Position numbers and translations under genes: made by a program. Positions 1 through 11,400 of a stretch of 29,066 bases of DNA are shown here, piece by piece. Location of the stretch: assembly GCA_001247695.2 (NCBI GenBank), contig LGRX02034524.1:1-29066 (forward strand), read 5' to 3'. Each line of letters begins with the position of its first letter. Positions within the stretch are counted from its first letter, which is position 1. Source of the DNA: Cymbomonas tetramitiformis (lineage: Eukaryota; Chlorophyta; Pyramimonadophyceae; Pyramimonadales; Pyramimonadaceae). Below the pieces are notes generated by a model. The model did not search any database, was not told the origin of the DNA, and saw nothing but the letters and a program-made list of their open reading frames with translations.

Positions 1-1045
1 GAGCTGCGCCCCAGATGCCACGATGCTTGGGGTGACTCTTTAGCGTACAGTGCATGCAGCATGTCTGGGTGGTGGACCGAGCTGCGCCTCAGATGACATG
101 CTGCTTGGGGTGACTCTTTAGCGTGCAGTGCATGCGGCATGTCTGGGTGGTGGACGAGCTGTTAGGTGCCATGATGGCAGGGTGACTCTTTAGCATACAG
201 TGCATGCGGCATGTCTGGAGTGGTGAACCGAGCTGCGCCCCAGGTAACATCATGCTTGGGGTGACTCTTTAGCGTGCAGTGCATGCGGCATGTCCGGGTG
301 GTGGACGGCGGCCCAGGTGACATGATGCTTGGGTTGACTCTTTAGTGCAGTGCATGCGGCGGCATGTCTGGGTGGTGGACAGCGGCGCCCAGGTGACATG
401 ATGCTTGGGGTGACTCTTTGGCGTACAGTGCATGCGGCATGTCTGGGTGGTGGACCGAGCTGCGCCCCAGGTAACATCATGCTAGCAGAGGTGACTCTTT
501 GGCGTACAGTGCATGCGGCATGTCTGGGTGGTGAACCGACTGCGCCCCAGGTAACATCATGCTTGGGGTGACTCTTTAGCGTACAGTGCATGCGGCATGT
601 CTGGGTGGTGGACCGAGGAGCTGCTCCCCAGGTGCCATGATGCTTGGGGTGACTCTTTAGCGTACAGTGCATGCGGCATGTCTGGGTGGTGGACCGAGCT
701 GAGCCCCAGATGCCATGATGCTTGGGGTGACTCTTTAGCGTACACAGTACATGCGGCATGTCTGGGTGGTGGACCGAGCTGCGCCCCAGGTGCCATGATG
801 CTTGGGGTGATATTTAGCATACAGTGTCTGGCATGTCTGGGTGGTGGACCGACGCGCCCAGATGCCACGATGCTGGGGTGACTCTTTGGCGTACAGTGCG
901 TGCGGCATGTCTGGGTGGTGGACCGAGACTGCGCCCCAGGTGCCATGATGCTTGGTTGACTCTTTAGCGTACAGTGCATGCGGCATGTCTGGGTGGTGGA
1001 CCGAGCTGCGCCCCAGGTGACATGATGCTTGGGGTGACTCTTTAC
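1..1045. repeat. Tandem array, ~78 bp unit, inside the DVR intron
   Basis: About 14 imperfect copies of a 72-80 bp unit run from the left edge to about 1045, so the array continues outside the window. Each copy has the landmarks TGACTCTTTAG, GTGCATGCGGCATGTCTGG, GTGGTGGACCGAG and CCAGGTGCCATGATGCTTGG. Copies differ by substitutions and small indels, and the unit length changes the frame, so the long ORFs across it on both strands are not genes. It lies 3' of the last readable DVR exon (minus strand), so it is most simply an intronic minisatellite of DVR. On the plus strand each unit has an acceptor-like CTTTAG and a donor-like CAGGTAACA or CAGGTGCC. Confidence 0.93.
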
Positions 1046-1451
1046 CCAATGATGCGACAGAGCGCAGCCTCCTCGGTGCAACAGATTTGAGTGTGACGGA
1101 ACATACAAAAATACATCCAAGCCGTTCCTTTGCTGTCCTGTATTTCTCAAACACGGAGAGCGAACCTGATGCATGCGAGGGACAGCTTGATCACGGCAGC
1201 CCAATCAGCGCTCTTCCGCTTTAGGGTTTGTGCAGTAGAGGGGTTCAGGCCGCGAAGCACACCCTCGACCCTCATGTCTCATGCCATGACATCCATGCGA
1301 GCAACCATACGAGCACGCCTCATGGAATAAGCCTCGTGTGAACCCAGACCGTATATTCTTCCCAGAAAACCTTCGCGGGGGTGAACAACGAGGGAATACG
1401 GCCTATGTCACATAACTCCGTGACATGCTCTTGCTTTACAGATGTGATTAC

Positions 1452-1482
1452 TGGTTAGCTAGGGTAGCTAGGGTAGCTAGGG
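1452..1482. repeat. Short tandem repeat (GTAGCTAGG-type)
   Basis: Three near-perfect copies of a 10 bp GGTAGCTAGG-like unit are followed by a G run. It lies in the inferred DVR intron. No function is apparent. Confidence 0.7.
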
Positions 1483-1669
1483 GGGACCTGCAGGGCAGGT
1501 GTGTCACATAACCTTTCCTTTCTAAATAAGACAACTTAAGGACGACCTCCCCAGAACCCTTGACAAGTGGGGGAGGGGTAAGGGAAGGGGGACCTTAGAT
1601 CGAGAATATGAAGGATCACCCCTGAATTAAGCCCATCTGCCCAAAGACCTTCAGGCACCTTAGGGCACG

Positions 1670-1860
1670 AGTCACTGATGAGAAGTGTGTGAAGGGGGAG
1701 TTTCAGGCGTACCTTGCTGAGGTATATATGAAGGTGGGAGGGAGGGGGCACCCTTCACTGATGGCTTTGAGAGAGTCACCTCCTGGAAGGGCTTGTGCAG
1801 AGAGGGGGGGAGGGAAGGGGGGTGCACCTCGCTGATGGGCTTGCACGCTGCGAGGCAGCC
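1670..1860 (-). repeat. Decayed copies of a DVR exon-donor junction
   Basis: Reading the minus strand, the end of the last readable DVR exon (CAAGCCCATCAGCGAG followed by GTGCACCCCCC) is echoed three times at about 45-60 bp spacing in the following intron. The copies are ACAAGCCCTTCCAGGAG followed by GTGACTC, AAAGCCATCAGTGAAG followed by GGTGCCCCC, and TTCTCATCAGTGACTCGTG. The copies are diverged, so this is pattern recognition rather than a proven alignment. It looks like an old, degenerate tandem duplication of an exon end plus its 5' splice site. Confidence 0.5.
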
Positions 1861-4434
1861 GTCACCGAACATGACGTACGGCCCTCCGCCAGACACGGAT
1901 TTCACTTGGCCACCGAGAGACTTGAAGAAGGCTGTTGGGCGAACGATGCTGTACTTGATGTCCCCAGCTTCCTGCAGGCCATTTGGTCAATCCAATCTTC
2001 AGAAAGAAGTGTGGCAGCACGCAATTTAATGGAGACATCTTGCTTGCGTTGTCATCACGTGATGCAGCTGGTTTCCATGCCTGACCGAACCGCAGAAAAT
2101 GTCACGGGAGTGGAATAGCAAGCCGCATCATGGGTTCGGTTTACGGGAGCTGTAAAGACACTTTTATTGAGCGTGTATGTGTTTCTGAAGATGAGAGCAG
2201 CTCATTGTTCCGAACTTTAGGGATAGATGATGAAAATATATCGTCTTTGACCAACCATACAGGTCGGATCTGAGTTATACAGCCTACCACGGGCTGCTGT
2301 GAAATGATGAGATATGCTGTTGTCATATGCTCGGTTGCAGTGTACGGCTCTGTGCCTGCAAGAATTCTAACAGCACTCTGTCGCAACAAGCGTTCTCACC
2401 GAAACAGATCTTGACGAACTGAATCCTCATCGCACGACTTCCCTGATGCCCGACCTAAGGTCAGAGCACCAAATCCATAGAGCTCGGCAAGATGGAGCCC
2501 ACAGTGCACCAAAAGATTAGAGGACAACATGATCGTTTCACTTAAGCTATGTGAACACTGTGGCCCCGAGTCGGATCAAGCTGTCGACGAAGGCAGAGAG
2601 TGCTTGCCTGGAGTGCTTTCTCGAATTTGAGCTTCGCCTTCTGGAAGGTCAGCGTAGGCTTTTGTACGCAGATGGCGGACAGAAGAACGAACTGCTCGGC
2701 GCCCTTAGCACGGGCCGCATCCTGCCCACGCTTACCCGGGTGGGCGCTCGTCACAATAGCGGCGCCTACCTCCTTCTTGTGCACGCTCACCTCGGTTACA
2801 GTGACACCTATCGCAGTGGCGGCGTCTACATCCTTCCGCTCATCCGCGCGACAGGGGCGATCTTGACAACGGCGGCGCCTATTTGCGCTGCATCTCTTCG
2901 CTCTTTCCAGTGAGACTGCAGGATGCGGTAACTTAGACAGGAAACAGAAATGAGTTTGAACCTTGTGAAACAACCTTGCTGTAACAATCTTTGCCCAAGT
3001 GAACACGAATATAGCAAGTCGTATATGTGCTCGTAAACATCAAGATGCGCATTTAGATTGGTGTGCAAAGCGTAGCGCACCAGGCAGTTCAATGTGGCCT
3101 GGTAATCGATGTCCCAGGAGTCCTTTACGCCGCCGGTGCGGCTCGCCATGCACGAGAACACGAGGTCCACTTTTTCGGGGAGTGCCTCGAGGATACCCTC
3201 CGTCGATGACACGTCTCCAAAGCACACGTCTACACCTGTACCACGCAGGCGAGCGCCACTGCCATCACGCTTCGCACGGGAGCCTCACGGATGAAAAACG
3301 CTGAAACTATCTTTGTTACTTCTTCGTAGCAGGTCACCCACCTGGGAAGTCAGCTTTGACGTCATCCTCGGACTTCTTGCCACCAATCCCGCTCTTGCTA
3401 CGTGCGAAGGCGACGGTTTTGTAGCCGCGCGCTTGAAGCTCCTGAAAGGCGAAGCTCGGGGGAAAATACTCAGAAGGACTCTTTTGTATGCGTGTCACAG
3501 CACTTACGACACGCGCCGCCGGAAAGACAGCGTCCTTGGGGCAAGCCCACCGTCGAGTCCGCACTCGGAGCTTCAAGTATGGGTGGAAATGAAGGCAGCC
3601 CTGGACTAGTGGCTGTGCTCTCAGACATCATCCGCGATTTTAGACGAAAACGAAGCCCCCAGCGGGCGCTGAACCTCTTGCTGGGAACAGTGTGGATTCA
3701 AATGCTGGGGCGTGGTGCGATTTCGAGAAGAGGGCGGAGGAAAACGAAGACTCAGGATCCGGAGAAGACGAGAAAGCACATACATTGACGACGAACTTTC
3801 CAATATAGCCAGTGGCTCCAAACACGACTGCGGTCTTGTCTCCAGCCTCAGCAGTAGTATTAGACTTGAGTTGACGTGCCTTCACCGAACGCGAGCACTG
3901 GTCCCCCAAGTCCGCCGCCAAGTTAAGCGCTTCAGAGTCCGTTCGAAGGAGTGCGCCTATTGGCTATACTGCACGACATGGGAGAAAATCAATGTGTCCT
4001 ATGAGCGCGTGTGGAGTAGCAAAAAACATTTGTGCACGAAGCTGTAAGGTACTTGGCGTTCGAGCGTGCTCAAAGGACGGAACCGATAATTCTAGGAAAC
4101 GGGCGACCAACTTTGACGTTACACGCGAAAAGAGATCGAGCGACTGTTTGCGGAATTTAAATACAATAAATTCATATTCAGACTACCTTTTGGCTGTGCA
4201 GTTTTCCCTTGAACTTAGCGAGCTGAGAACGGGAGGAGAAGGTCAGAGAGCTCGAGGCCCGAGGCGCCGCAGACACCGCCGCGCGGCGTTGTGCAGCCCC
4301 TGAGATCTGCCAGAAGAGAAAGTGGACAACGCACTTCAGCACCTTTATTTCATTTCCCGATATTTTCACACTTTGGTACTCTCTAAAAGGCACTGCATGG
4401 TATTGGAGCGACAATATGGGGCGCTGCACATCAT
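1828..4434 (-). CDS. DVR: Divinyl chlorophyllide a 8-vinyl-reductase, N-DVR type, 5' two thirds
   Basis: Plastid NADPH-dependent SDR-fold enzyme that reduces the C8 vinyl group of divinyl chlorophyllide or protochlorophyllide in chlorophyll synthesis. Seven exons on the minus strand join with matching phases: 4434-4372, 4306-4187, 3897-3784, 3441-3342, 3235-3081, 2721-2608 and 1971-1828 (270 codons). The start MMCSAPY with the basic, Ser/Ala-rich [17 protein letters not shown] stretch (exons 1-2) looks like a chloroplast transit peptide. Family motifs follow in order: Rossmann [74 protein letters not shown] and PYVMFGDG up to CKPISE. The intron after exon 6 uses a GC donor (CAG|gcaagc). The acceptor of exon 3 and the 65 bp first intron are the least certain. 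The remaining ~140-150 residues typical of the family are not found in 1-1827 and must lie off the left edge. Confidence 0.95.
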
Positions 4435-5558
4435 TGCGGCAGTGAGAACGAGGCCACAACAACTTGTCAAATTCTCATAATACGCTCCAGTTGTCATTTT
4501 AACTAACTTGCAACAAAAACCTTCCAGACGTACTGACAAAACGGATACTGGCCAGTACTTGTGCAGTTTTTATCCCCTCAGGCATCGTTCATGTTCTATG
4601 TTATTGCTACGTACGCTCACGATCAAAAAGTCACAGGATTCTGAAGCATAAATTTTACAACTCTAAATCTCTCTTAATGTGATCATACATCCGAAACTCG
4701 TTTCAGGATATACGGTCGCAGCGTTTCGGCTTCGACATTTTTCGAGTGTTTCTAACGTATTTACGGCGGGTATGTGGTCTGAAAACGTAGCTTAGAAAAC
4801 AAGAAATTGATAGTGATCCCAAATAATCTCGCTACATAAGCTGCAAAACACAGGTCAACTATTTTTTGTACGGCTTTCTGCAAGTGCGTTGTCTAGTGCA
4901 TCAATTACGAAGCAATTGTTTGTGAAGGACTCTCTCGTCTTCCTCCGTCCGAAGAAAACAATATGGGCAACAAAATGGCTCATTCACCTTGGGAACACGG
5001 CTTAGAGATAATTTTGCAACAGTAGATGTGGCCATGATGGCAACAAAATCAATGTGATAACGTAAGTTCCGCGAGAAAAACACTCCACGACAGTGGAGGA
5101 AGAAACTCAGTTTGCTCCACCATCACCAGCTTCCAACAAATTGCAAAATCCACGAGTCGACGTGACTGTGTGACCCCGACGAATGAGAGAAGCGATGTTG
5201 GTGTGTGTCACATCCAACATCGTGTCCCTCGGATGGTGTATATATTGTGTCCCTTGGATTCGATTTATCTTGCAAGCGTTCTCAGATCCTTACCGTATAC
5301 ATGCTGAACAACAGAACAAGCAACAAGCTCCGAATTTGTTCATCCGTCCCTCGACGCGACATTCGATTGGGGTCGTCCGATGGAAGCTCACATGCCGATA
5401 TTGCATTCTCGTGCTCAAAACTGTCAATCGTAGTCAACAGGGTATGTCTACGTGTCACAGTTGGAGTCAGTATCTTCAAAAAGAAGCGGTTACGTGGCAT
5501 CGTGTGCCCGATTCCGGATTGAAGATTTGGGGATGAAACCCTGTCGCTTTCAGTCTGT

Positions 5559-5598
5559 CAGGCGGGGGCGGGCGGGCCGGGGGGAAAGGGGGAGGGTA
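5559..5598 (+). other. G-rich stretch with quadruplex potential
   Basis: The plus strand has several closely spaced runs of three to six G (GGCGGGGGCGGGCGGGCC, then GGGG, GGGGG and GGG). They fit the pattern of an intramolecular G-quadruplex. It sits in the gap between the divergent genes. Function is not shown. Confidence 0.55.
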
Positions 5599-5790
5599 AA
5601 AACCGATGAGCAAAAGCAACCTCTGCTCTTTATGTTTGAGGACCGAAGCAAATTACCTTAAACAAGCAAACCGCGAATAGCAGAGCGGGATGATGACACT
5701 GTGACGACACTGTGTCAGCGTCATTTGTCAGTCATGAACTCGTGATAGTCTCGTGATCGAACTGATTTTACAGTTTTTTAAACCGAGTTA

Positions 5791-5808
5791 ACAGTTTTTA
5801 AAAACTGT
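5791..5808. repeat. Perfect 18 bp AT-rich palindrome
   Basis: ACAGTTTTTAAAAACTGT is a perfect palindrome. A second partial copy, ACAGTTTTTTAAA, lies just upstream at 5770-5782. It could be a protein-binding site or a hairpin between the divergent genes. It could also be chance in an AT-rich stretch. Confidence 0.5.
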
Positions 5809-6242
5809 GTTTGACCTTTCGCTTTGTAGTCTTTCATTGCACTCATCACTGCACTGTTGATGTTGTATCAGATTCTTTGTATAAATACAAAATATAAATG
5901 AATGATGAGATGATCGAACGATCAGATTCAGATGGCCTACAGGCGAGGGGAACAGGCCTAGCGGAGATCTCAAAATTGAGATCGACCAAGCCTACCTGCC
6001 TACGCCGTAGCACAGATACAAGATTCAAGCATACAAGATACATGAAGATCCATGATTGATGATAGCCAAGTAGAAGCTTACAATAGCTTTCTGGAGACGT
6101 ATAATCAATAATGATAAATGCAGCTGAACCAAAGCATTCAATCTCATAAGCACAAAAACATCAAGAACAAAAAGAAACATCTTCGGTCGCGTAATACAGT
6201 CGTGGTCCGTGTTCCCCTTTTCCCCATTATAACCCTGTAGCA

Positions 6243-7412
6243 ATGGTTGCGAAGTGTACGTTCGGACGGAAGTGCAACAAATCAGATTGCAGATTTGAGC
6301 ACTATAATGGCCGACAGATCGATGAGGTGCACCCGCATCCAGACCATTGCTACAAAGTCGTTGTTGACAGGGAGGAGAGCAAGACCGCGATGGTGGCGAA
6401 GTATCCAGGAAAGAAACATCCCGGAGCCGGCCCTCTCTCCGCCGGGACCTGGATTTGTGATTTATGTGAAGTTCATGTCCAAGGTGTGAAAGACGAGCGA
6501 TATCGTTGCACCAAAGGCGAAGACTTTGATGTTTGTAGAGTTTGCCTTCTCCAACAGGTATGTGTTGTGACTCTTTCCCCCGAAACCCTACAGCACTATT
6601 TTGCACACGCGTCTGAATAAGTATGTGGTCACCTGATCCGCGGATTATTTGCTCAAGGTGGATCGAGGTGTGGGACTTCTATTTTCTAATGTTCTCCTTA
6701 TCACTTAATAGGTACCGTCGAGGGAGGTCGAACACTTCAACCTTCTTACCTGGAAATACCCAAACTCAGACACCGACAGCGATACCTACTACACTGCGGA
6801 CTATCACGCACCAAGTCTCCCTGGCCACACTCACGTTTCAGTGCAGGGAGACGTGAAGATCGACCCGGATAAAATTGGGCGAGTCAGCTGCTCTATTCAA
6901 ATTCTCACTCCCAGCATTGAGGGCGCCTTTGGCATTCGAGGAACACATTCTGGAGCGGAATACCTTGTCAGCTGGGGGGCAGATACGCAATTACTTACCT
7001 CTGAAAAACTTGGATCTCTCAAAGAGGGGACAATTATCACGTTCATCGCAGACTTCCGTTGCCGTCTGCTGTTTTTCGTCGTGAATGGTATCAAGCATAC
7101 GAAGAATCTTGTGATCGAGGATAGCCCAGAAGTGGCCTCCTCCTCCTCCTCCTCCTCCTCCTCCTCCTCCGGCGAGATGTGGTATCCACTGCTCAAAACC
7201 TTTGCTGGTGGAAAAGCGCGATTCAATCCTGATATGGAGGTATGCCGCGCCGTTCCCTAAGTCACGCTTTCGGCCTGGCCAGGCGCATTTTTGCACCCGT
7301 GTCCAGCGACCACCAATCCTGGTGTGGCTTGATGGAAAAGAAGAGGTATGACCTATATCCTTGCTTTCTCAGGGTTCCAAGAAAGGACGAGCAGCTTCGG
7401 CGTCAAAGAAAG
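6243..7412 (+). CDS. 5' module: Nab2-type CCCH finger, ZZ-like finger, SPRY-like domain
   Basis: Exon 1 (6243-6557) starts with ATG and encodes C5-x5-C11-x4-C16-x3-H20, the spacing of Nab2/ZC3H14-type CCCH fingers, which bind poly(A) RNA. It then encodes a ZZ-like finger (WICDLC ... YRC ... DFDVCRVC, about residues 68-103). The intron 6558-6711 is phase 0. Exon 2 (6712-7239) encodes a SPRY/B30.2-like fold, about residues 150-280, with FGIRGTHSG, LKEGTIITF and LLFFVVNG, interrupted by an 11-Ser run. The intron 7240-7372 ends in a pyrimidine-rich TTGCTTTCTCAG. Exon 3 (7373-7412) encodes a Lys/Ser/Ala-rich linker, with a donor at AAAG|gtgcta. If that donor is not used, the frame ends at TAG 7454-7456 and gives a 308-residue protein. 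In the ZZ-like finger one expected Cys is Gly (RCTKG). ZZ and SPRY domains usually bind proteins, so a scaffold or targeting role is likely but inferred. Confidence 0.85.
7138..7170 (+). repeat. (TCC)11 coding microsatellite
   Basis: Eleven pure TCC codons encode a Ser run in a loop of the SPRY-like domain. Because the tract is uninterrupted, its length is likely polymorphic. It keeps the reading frame. Confidence 0.9.
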
Positions 7413-7535
7413 GTGCTATCGCACCGCACTTTGACCACGTCTCCAAACTCTCTTAGACTCAAGTTTTCCCACGTTCCAAGTTACCAGCCTGCTATGCCAC
7501 CTGCGCGAGGATGCCACAACTCGTATGCGCCAATA

Positions 7536-8375
7536 GCGCTCACAACCGCGGCGGCATGTGGCTGCAGAGCCACAACTCATATGTGCTAAGAGCGCTCACA
7601 ACCGCGGCGGCATGTGGCTGCAGAGCCACAACTCGTGCGTGCTAAGAGCGCTCACAACCGCGGCGGCATGTGGCTGCAGAGCCACAACTCATATGTGCTA
7701 AGAGCGCTCACAACCGCGGCGGCATGTGGCTGCAGAGCCACAACTCTCGTAATGCTAAGAGCTCACAACCGCGGCGCATGTGGCTGCAGAGCCACAACTC
7801 ATAAGCAGAGCTCACAACTGCTGGGCAGAGGCGGGCTGCAGAGCCACAACTGTATGTTAAGAGCGCTCAATCAAGGGGCGGCATGTGGCTGCAGAGCCAC
7901 AACTCGTACGTGCTAAGAGCGCCACAATCAGCGCGGCCAGGCTGCAGAGCCACAACTCATAGCAGAGCGCCACAATCACTGCGGCATAGGCTGCAGAGCC
8001 ACAACTCATATGTGCTAAGAGCGCCTACAACTCATGGCTTGTGGCTGCAGAGCCACAACTCATATGTGCTAAGAGCGCTCACAACCGAAGGGCATGGGCT
8101 GCAGAGCCACAACCACATGTGCTAAGAGCCACACAACCTTGGCGGCTTGTGGCTGCAGAGCCACAACTCATGTGCTAAGAGCGCCGACAACCGCGGCGGC
8201 ATATGGCTGCAGAGCCACAACTCCAGACAGCAGAGCGCTCACAACCGCGGCGGCATGTGGCTGCAGAGCCACAACTCGTACGTGCTAAGAGCGCTCACAA
8301 CCGCGGCGGCATGTGGCTGCAGAGCCACAACTCGTACGTGCTAAGAGCGCTCACAACCGCGGCGGGCCGGAGTGC
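7536..8375. repeat. Intronic minisatellite, ~56 bp unit
   Basis: About 14-15 copies of a ~56 bp unit with CTCACAACCGCGGCGGCATG, TGGCTGCAGAGCCACAACTC and GTACGTGCTAAGAGCG. The outer copies are cleanest and those at 7800-8160 are diverged or shortened. The array fills most of the intron 7413-8428. Each unit has an acceptor-like CTGCAG, a donor-like GTACGT or GTGCGT, and a branch-like TGCTAAG. ORFs through it (for example the start of the frame at 8203) are an effect of the unit length and not coding. Confidence 0.93.
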
Positions 8376-8428
8376 TCACAGCAATAACTGCACATCGTTA
8401 GAGGTCCTTAGCCGATTGCCCAACGCAG

Positions 8429-11400
8429 GCCGAAGGAAATCGAGACCGAAGAACTCCCTCCCCCCGGATGCGAAGGCTCTTGCGCTACACCAGATGCGCT
8501 TCCTCCAGGGCCTCTTCCCCGCCGCGGACGTGAAAAATGTGGCAGCCATCCTGGAGAGCGCAGGGCACAATGCAATAGCCGCCGCCCGCACTCTCCATCG
8601 CAACGGTGCCGAGGATGCAGGCAAAGGGGCCAAGCAGCGGGGCAAGGGCAAAGCTCGCAGCGCGGAGGCCTCCTACCCCGAGCTCCCGTGCTCTGCCGTG
8701 GGATGGGAGCGGTGGCTGGTGGAGCGAGCCCCGGAGAAGGCGTCCGCCATAGAGGGGGAGCCGGAGACCGGCGGCGCGGGCCGGATGCGCGATGCGCTAC
8801 AGAGACTGCAGTCGCTGTTGCTGGTTCCACAGGGCTCGGGGGGCTGCCCCCTGAAACCAGCCCAGCTCTCCATGGTACAAGCTGCCCTCGGGAGGGCTGT
8901 GGTGGCAATGGGGGAGGGCCTCGTGGACCGCGAGGGGGAAGTCCGCCTTGTGCTGCTTGCAGGTGGTTCCCAAGCCGGCCCGCCACTTGTTGGGCTGAAG
9001 TGCAGCCTGGGGCACAGCCAATAATGGTCCCACTCTGGCCCACGGCCGGGCGCCCCCCACGTGCCAGACTGCAGCCTATGGTCCGCACACATCCCACACA
9101 GCAGCCGGGCTGCCTCTCCCATTCTGTTTTGCGCGGTGGCTGTGGCTCTGGGGCGGTGAAGGGCGTGGTGGGGTTATTGTACAGCGCTCGCGGGGCAGCA
9201 CATCCTGCTGCTTGGCCCTCCAGGATGCGGCAAGAGTGAGCTCGGCCGCCGCCTGCATCACGTGTTCGGCCGCCGCCATGGCTACTTTGAACGCCTCCTC
9301 ACCAAGTTCTCTACCCCGGAGGTGCCACACGCGCACCCCTCGGCTCAGTCTGCAGCAGCTCGCAGGATCCTACCACTCTGATCTTTAGCTTGCCATTGGA
9401 TTTGAACGGGGGGACGGGGGGGGTGTTGTTCAGGAGCTCTGCGGTCCTACCCACGGTTGGATTTGAGGGGGAGGGGGAGGTTGGGCAGGAGCTCTTTGGC
9501 CCCCTGTCCGTGGTTGGCCTCGAGCAGGATCGGTACGAGCGCAACACGGAGGGCTACTTGCCCACTGCAAGTGTCGTGTTCGTGGATGAGGTGTTCAAGG
9601 TGAGAGACATTAACATCCACCAGACAGATGTGGGGAAACCTCAGCTGACACAAGTCGGGCACAACACGGGAACCACACGCCGGACCCCTATTGGCAAATC
9701 CAAGGCATGTTTTGTTTGCGGGCCTTGCACCAGTCGGTGTGTGGGGGGTGGCAGGCTAACAGTGCCATTTTAAACGGCTTGCTGACGTGTGTGGGGGTTG
9801 GCAGGCTAACAGTGCCATTTTGAACGGCTTGCTGACGTGTGTGGGGGTGGCAGGCTAACAGTGTCATTTTGAACGGCTTGCTGACGTGTGTGGGGGGTGG
9901 CAGGCTAACAGTGCCATTTTGAGCGCCTTGCTGACGTGTGGGGGGTGGCAGGCTAACAGTGTCATTTTGAACGGCTTGCTGACGTGTGGGGGGTGGCAGG
10001 CTAACAGTGCCATTTTGAACGGCTTGCTGACGTGTGGGGCAGGCTAACAGTGTCATTTTGAACGGCTTGCTGACGTGTGTGGGAGGTGGCAGGCTAACAG
10101 TGCCATGTTGAACGGCTTGCTGACGTGTGTGGGGGGTGGCAGGCTAACAGTGCCATGTTGAACGGCTTGCTGACGTGTGTGGGGGGTGGCAGGCTAACAG
10201 TGCCATTTTGAACGCCTTGCTGACGTGTGTGTGTGGGGGCTAACAGTGTCATTTTGAACGGCTTGCTGACGTGTGGGGGTGGCAGACTAACAGTGTCATT
10301 TTGAACGGCTTGCTGACGTGTGTGGGGGTGGCAGGCTAACAGTGCCATTTTGAACGGCTTGCTGACTTGTGTGGGGGGTGGCAGGCTAACAGTGCCATTT
10401 TGAACGGCTTGCTGACGTGTGTGGGGGGTGGCAGGCTAACAGTGCCATTTTGAACGGCTTGCTGACGGTTATGAATGAGCGTTTGTACCACAATGGAAAC
10501 GAGCGAATCGCCGTCCCTCTGCAGTGTATGCTGGTAAAGGCTACCTCGCGCCTCCGCACACCTCGCTCACGTGCCCGCTCTCTCCACCGCACGGCCCTCT
10601 AGCACAGAGCCCCTCTAGTCAGAGGGGCTTCCGTGTTGCGATGGTGGTGAGGGTAAGACCGAGGGAGTATGCAGGGGCTTCATGTCACGAAATGCGGGAT
10701 GGAAGGTAGAGGACGGGGTGCAGATTGATGATAACAGATGGTGGGGGGACGGCGAAGAGCGGGATCGGGTGGTCGCAACAATCGAATAGTGGGCAAACAG
10801 AGAAGCGAGGAGGCCTAGCGCGGATTGGGGGCGGGGAGGGGAGGAGGTGTGGAGTGTGACGTGAACAGGGCGCAAGCAACGAGTTACCTGAGAGCGAAGA
10901 GCTACAGGCGCTGCACGACCGCTTTCTGATACGGTCCGCATCCTTTCTCTGTTGGTGACTCTGCTGTGTCGCTTGCTGGACCTGCCTGTGATTGAAGGAG
11001 CGGGGTGCCGGGGGGAGTGGGGACGTGGGGTTTCAGGGTTATGGTGGAGCCGTTATCTGAACAAGGCTTCGGGGAGTACCTGGACCTGCTGGACGAGCCA
11101 GCTGGCACGCTTGTGTCGAATCGGGAGGTGGGAGAAGACGGTCTTCTCTCCGAAGACGTGTGTGCTGCAGCACGGCAGGTGCGAGATCCCCGGCGCCGCT
11201 CCGTGCCAAGCGGCGCCTCCAATAGCATCCATCCTGGTAAGATGCGCGTCATGCCAGGGTCCAGCAAGGTCACACAGCAAGGTCGGTTTTGAGCGCAGCA
11301 AGCGTATGACCTGTGCATTCTCAGAGAGATGACGTTTCTCTTTCCCCCTCCCCAACAGGCATTCGTCTAAGTGTACGTGGAGATACTTTCCTTGCTGTCG

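Larger units (their letters stand above)
4435..6242. promoter_or_regulatory. Divergent intergenic region, no gene seen
   Basis: This 1.8 kb gap separates the inferred starts of DVR (minus) and the ZnF/SPRY/AAA+ gene (plus), so it should hold both promoters. It is more AT-rich than its flanks. Short ORFs (for example minus 4901-5083 with a CPYC motif) have no homology I recognise. It contains a G-rich stretch near 5560-5600 and an AT-rich palindrome near 5791. No core promoter motif stands out. Confidence 0.5.

Noticed and set aside
557..1204. Repeat-protein-like ORFs on both strands over the left array
   Set aside because: Units vary in length, so the frame drifts between copies, and both strands are equally open. 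This is what a minisatellite produces, not a selected protein.
8203..8428. N-terminal extension of the AAA+ exon through the repeat
   Set aside because: It translates minisatellite units. A good acceptor (CCCAACGCAG) at 8428 restores phase with the upstream exon instead.
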